From NCBI GenBank assembly GCA_030435675.1, contig CM059622.1, positions 9,920,001-9,984,000 of the forward strand: DNA of 64,000 nucleotides. The letters are read 5' to 3'. Below, one piece after another: positions 61,058 to 64,000 of this stretch (the stretch's first letter is position 1; each line of letters begins with the position of its first letter). The notes beneath the pieces were generated by a model that saw only the letters and a program-made list of their open reading frames with translations, was not told the DNA's origin and did no database searches. The translations under genes were made by a program, and so were the position numbers. This DNA is from Steinernema hermaphroditum. Its lineage: Eukaryota > Nematoda > Chromadorea > Rhabditida > Steinernematidae.

Positions 61058-64000
61058 ATTCGAGGATATTTCTTGATATTTCTTGATATTGCTGTTATCG
61101 TGGTCTTGCCAGAGCAACCCCACCCCTGATATAGCTGTTAAAACAGTTCGAAACATTCGAGGATATTTCTTGATATTTCTTGATATTGCTGTTATCGTGG
61201 TCTTGCCAGAGCAACCCCACCCCTGATATAGCTGTTAAAACAGTTCGAAACATTCCAGGATATTTCTTGATATTTCTTGATATTGCTGTTATCGTGGTCA
61301 TGCCAGAGCAACCCCTGATATAGCTGTTAAAACAGTGAGAAACATTCCAGGATATTTCTTGATATTGCTGTTATTATGGTCATGCCAGAGCAACCCCTGA
61401 TATAGCTGTTAAAACAGTTCGAAACATTCGAGGATATTTCTTGATATTGCTGTTATCGTGGTCTTGCCAGAGCAACCCCAACCCTGATATAGCTGTTAAA
61501 ACAGCGAGAAACATTCCAGGATATTTCTTGATATTGCTGTTATCGTGGTCTTGCCAGAGCAACCCCACCCCTGATATAGCTGTTAAAACAGTTCGAAACA
61601 TTCCAGGATATTTCTTGATATTGCTGTTATCGTGGTCTTGTCAGAGCAACCCCTGATATAGCTGTTAAAACAGTTCGAAACATTCGAGGATATTTCTTGA
61701 TATTGCTGTTATCGTGGTCTTGCCAAAGCAACCCCTGATATAGCTGTTAAAACAGTTCGAAACATTCGAGGATATTTCTTGATATTTCTTGATATTGCTG
61801 TTATCGTGGTCTTGCCAGAGCAACCCCACCCCTGATATAGCTGTTAAAACAGTTCGAAACATTCCAGGATATTTCTTAATATTGCTGTTATCGTGGTCTT
61901 GCCAGAGCAACCCCTGATATAGCTGTTAAAACAGTTCGAAACATTCGAGGATATTTCTTGATATTGCTGTTATCGTGGTCTTGCCAGAGCAACCCCAACC
62001 CTGATATAGCTGTTAAAACAGTGAGAAACATTCCAGGATATTTCTTGATATTGCTGTTATCGTGGTCTTGTCAGAGAAACCCCTGATATAGCTGTTAAAA
62101 CAGTTCGAAACATTCGAGGATATTTCTTGATATTGCTGTTATCGTGGTCTTGCCAGAGCAACCCCAACCCTGATATAGCTGTTAAAACAGTTCGAAACAT
62201 TCCAGGATATTTCTTGATATTGCTGTTATCGTGTTCTTGCCAGAGCAACCCCTGCTATAGCTGTTAAAACAGTTCGAAACATTCGAGGATATTTCTTGAT
62301 ATTGCTGTTATCGTGGTCTTGCCAGAGCAACCCCAACCCTGATATAGCTGTTAAAACAGTTCGAAACATTCCAGGATATTTCTTGATATTGCTGTTATCG
62401 TGGTCTTGTCAGAGCAACCCCTGATATAGCTGTTAAAACAGTTCGAAACATTCGAGGATATTTCTTGATATTGCTGTTATCGTGGTCTTGCCAGAGCAAC
62501 CCTGATATAGTGTTAAAAAAGTGAAATCGAGGATATTTCTTGATATTTCTTGATATTGCTGTTATCGTGGTCTTGCCAGAGCAACCCCTGATATAGCTGT
62601 TAAAACAGTGAGAAACATTCCAGGATATTTCTTGATATTGTGTTATTATGGTATGCAGAGCAACCCTTGATTTTTCAGTGTTTGGCCGGCCCCCCCCTGA
62701 TAAAAAAATTAATTTCTGATATTTCTTGATATTGCTGTTATCGTGGTCTTGCCAGAGCAACCCCCCCCTGATATAGCTGTTAAAACAGGAGAAACATTCG
62801 TGATATTTCTTGATATTGCTGTTATCGTGGTCTTGCCAGAGCAACCCCCCTGATATAGCTGTTAAAACAGTGAGAAACATTCCAGGATATTTCTTGATAT
62901 TGCTGTTATTGTGGTCTTGCCAGAGCAACCCCTGATATAGCTGTTAAAACAGTTCGAAACATTCGAGGATATTTCTTGATATTGCTGTTATCGTGGTCTT
63001 GCCAGAGCAACCGCAACCCTGATATAGCTGTTAAAACAGTAAACATGGATTTTTTGTAGTGTTAAAACAGTGCGAAACATTCCAGGATATTTCTTGATAT
63101 TGCTGTTATCGTGGTCTTGCCAGAGCAACCCCGTAAAAGTTCGAAACCCCTGATATAGCTGTTAAAACAGCGAGAAACATTCCAGGATATTTCTTGATAT
63201 TGCTGTTATCGTGGTCTTGCCAGAGCAACCCCAACCCTGATATAGCTGTTAAAACAGTTCGAAACATTCCAGGATATTTCTTGATATTGCTGTTATCGTG
63301 GTCTTGTCAGAGCAACCCCTGATATAGCTGTTAAAACAGTTCGAAACATTCGAGGATATTTCTTGATATTGCTGTTATCGTGGTCTTGCCAGAGCAACCC
63401 CACCCCTGATATAGCTGTTAAAACAGTGAGAAACATTCCAGGATATTTCTTGATATTTCTTGATATTGCCGTTATCGTGGTCTTGCCAGAGCAACCCCAC
63501 CCCTGATATAGCTGTTAAAACAGTTCGAAACATGCGACGATATTTCTTGATATTGCTGTTATCGTGGTCTTGTCAGAGCAACTCCACCCCTGATATAGCT
63601 GTTAAAACAGTGAGAAACATTCCAGGATATTTCTTGATATTGCTGTTATCGTGGTCTTGCCAAAGCAACCCCTGATATAGCTGTTAAAACAGTTCGAAAC
63701 ATTCGAGGATATTTCTTGATATTGCTGTTATCGTGGTCTTGCCAGAGCAACCCCTGATATAGCTGTTAAAACAGTTCGAAACATTCGAGGATATTTCTTG
63801 ATATTGCTGTTATCGTGGTCTTGCCAGAGCAACCCCAACCCTGATATAGCTGTTAAAACAGTTCGAAACATTCCAGGATATTTCTTGATATTGCTGTTAT
63901 CGTGGTCTTGTCAGAGCAACCCCTGATATAGCTGTTAAAACAGTTCGAAACATTCGAGGATATTTCTTGATATTGCTGTTATCGTGGTCTTGCCAGAGCA
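61058..64000. repeat. Satellite array, distal block
   Basis: Same satellite as 49832-59138, continuing to the window end with no sign of a boundary. Roughly 34 units. The three-unit 256/266-bp type reappears near 63.46-63.7 kb. Confidence 0.97.
62480..63150. other. Irregular segment in satellite
   Basis: Units here carry many small deletions and insertions (ATATAGTGTTAAAAAAGTG, GGCCGGCCCCCCCCTGAT, ACCCCGTAAAAGTTCG) not seen elsewhere. Homopolymer runs and partial units are more typical of sequencing or consensus errors than of natural drift, since flanking units are clean. Confidence 0.6.

Noticed and set aside
49832..64000. Many 60-110 codon frames (for example MILLLSWSCQSNP repeats) on both strands of the satellite
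   Set aside because: They are translations of the tandem repeat. Unit lengths near 87 bp (29 codons) keep frames open by chance, and the same frames recur on both strands.
49832..64000. Regular repeats considered as a CRISPR array
   Set aside because: There are no unique spacers; adjacent units are nearly identical head-to-tail, and the genome is eukaryotic.

Overview
The window is nuclear DNA from a nematode. Genes have many short GT-AG introns (mostly about 36-60 bp). Several start codons sit directly after TTTCAG/TTCCAG sites, as expected for spliced-leader acceptors. Gene content is eukaryotic. The mobile elements resemble nematode Tc1/mariner, Tc4/Tc5 and RTE families. I cannot name the species. 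Exon joins were checked by frame arithmetic and by family recognition, not by transcripts.

Layout. 1-32.7 kb is a gene-dense region: eL14 (-); a small four-helix membrane protein (+) interrupted in an intron by a Tc5-like fold-back element; a disordered unknown protein and ENY2 (both -); PIG-V, a small one-pass membrane protein, glucose-6-phosphate isomerase and the E2 enzyme UBE2G2 (all +); a dead mariner; eL31 (+); NXT1 (-); COX4 (+); a small secreted protein (+); VPS4 (-); a 7TM receptor (+); a SINE-like retroelement; G-alpha-s (+); and an hnRNP K-type three-KH protein (+). 32.7-35.4 kb is a nested transposon block. 35.5-45.6 kb holds DDX1 (-), TMA7 (+), TRM10 (+), inverted-repeat elements, a possible broken membrane-protein gene, and two tandem 7TM receptors (-). 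From 46.2 kb to the window end is an 82-97 bp satellite with higher-order structure. It is interrupted by one SINE-like element and two different 5'-truncated RTE-type LINEs.

Most genes are unrelated housekeeping functions: translation (eL14, eL31, TMA7), tRNA methylation (TRM10), mRNA transcription and export (ENY2, NXT1, DDX1, hnRNP K), GPI anchors (PIG-V), ERAD ubiquitination (UBE2G2), ESCRT disassembly (VPS4), respiration (COX4), glycolysis (GPI) and signalling (G-alpha-s, three 7TM receptors). Short same-strand gaps (about 200-260 bp) suggest possible operons: ENY2 with the unknown protein, PIG-V with the small membrane protein, GPI with UBE2G2, and TMA7 with TRM10.

The most unusual content is the mobile DNA. 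Three different Tc5-like fold-back elements, all at CTNAG targets with TNA duplications, carry tRNA-like sequences with A- and B-box motifs inside their arms. Two of them occupy the mirror-image position in the two arms of one Tc1-like palindrome. The third landed in the CTCAG of a splice acceptor, and its 3-bp target duplication regenerates that acceptor.
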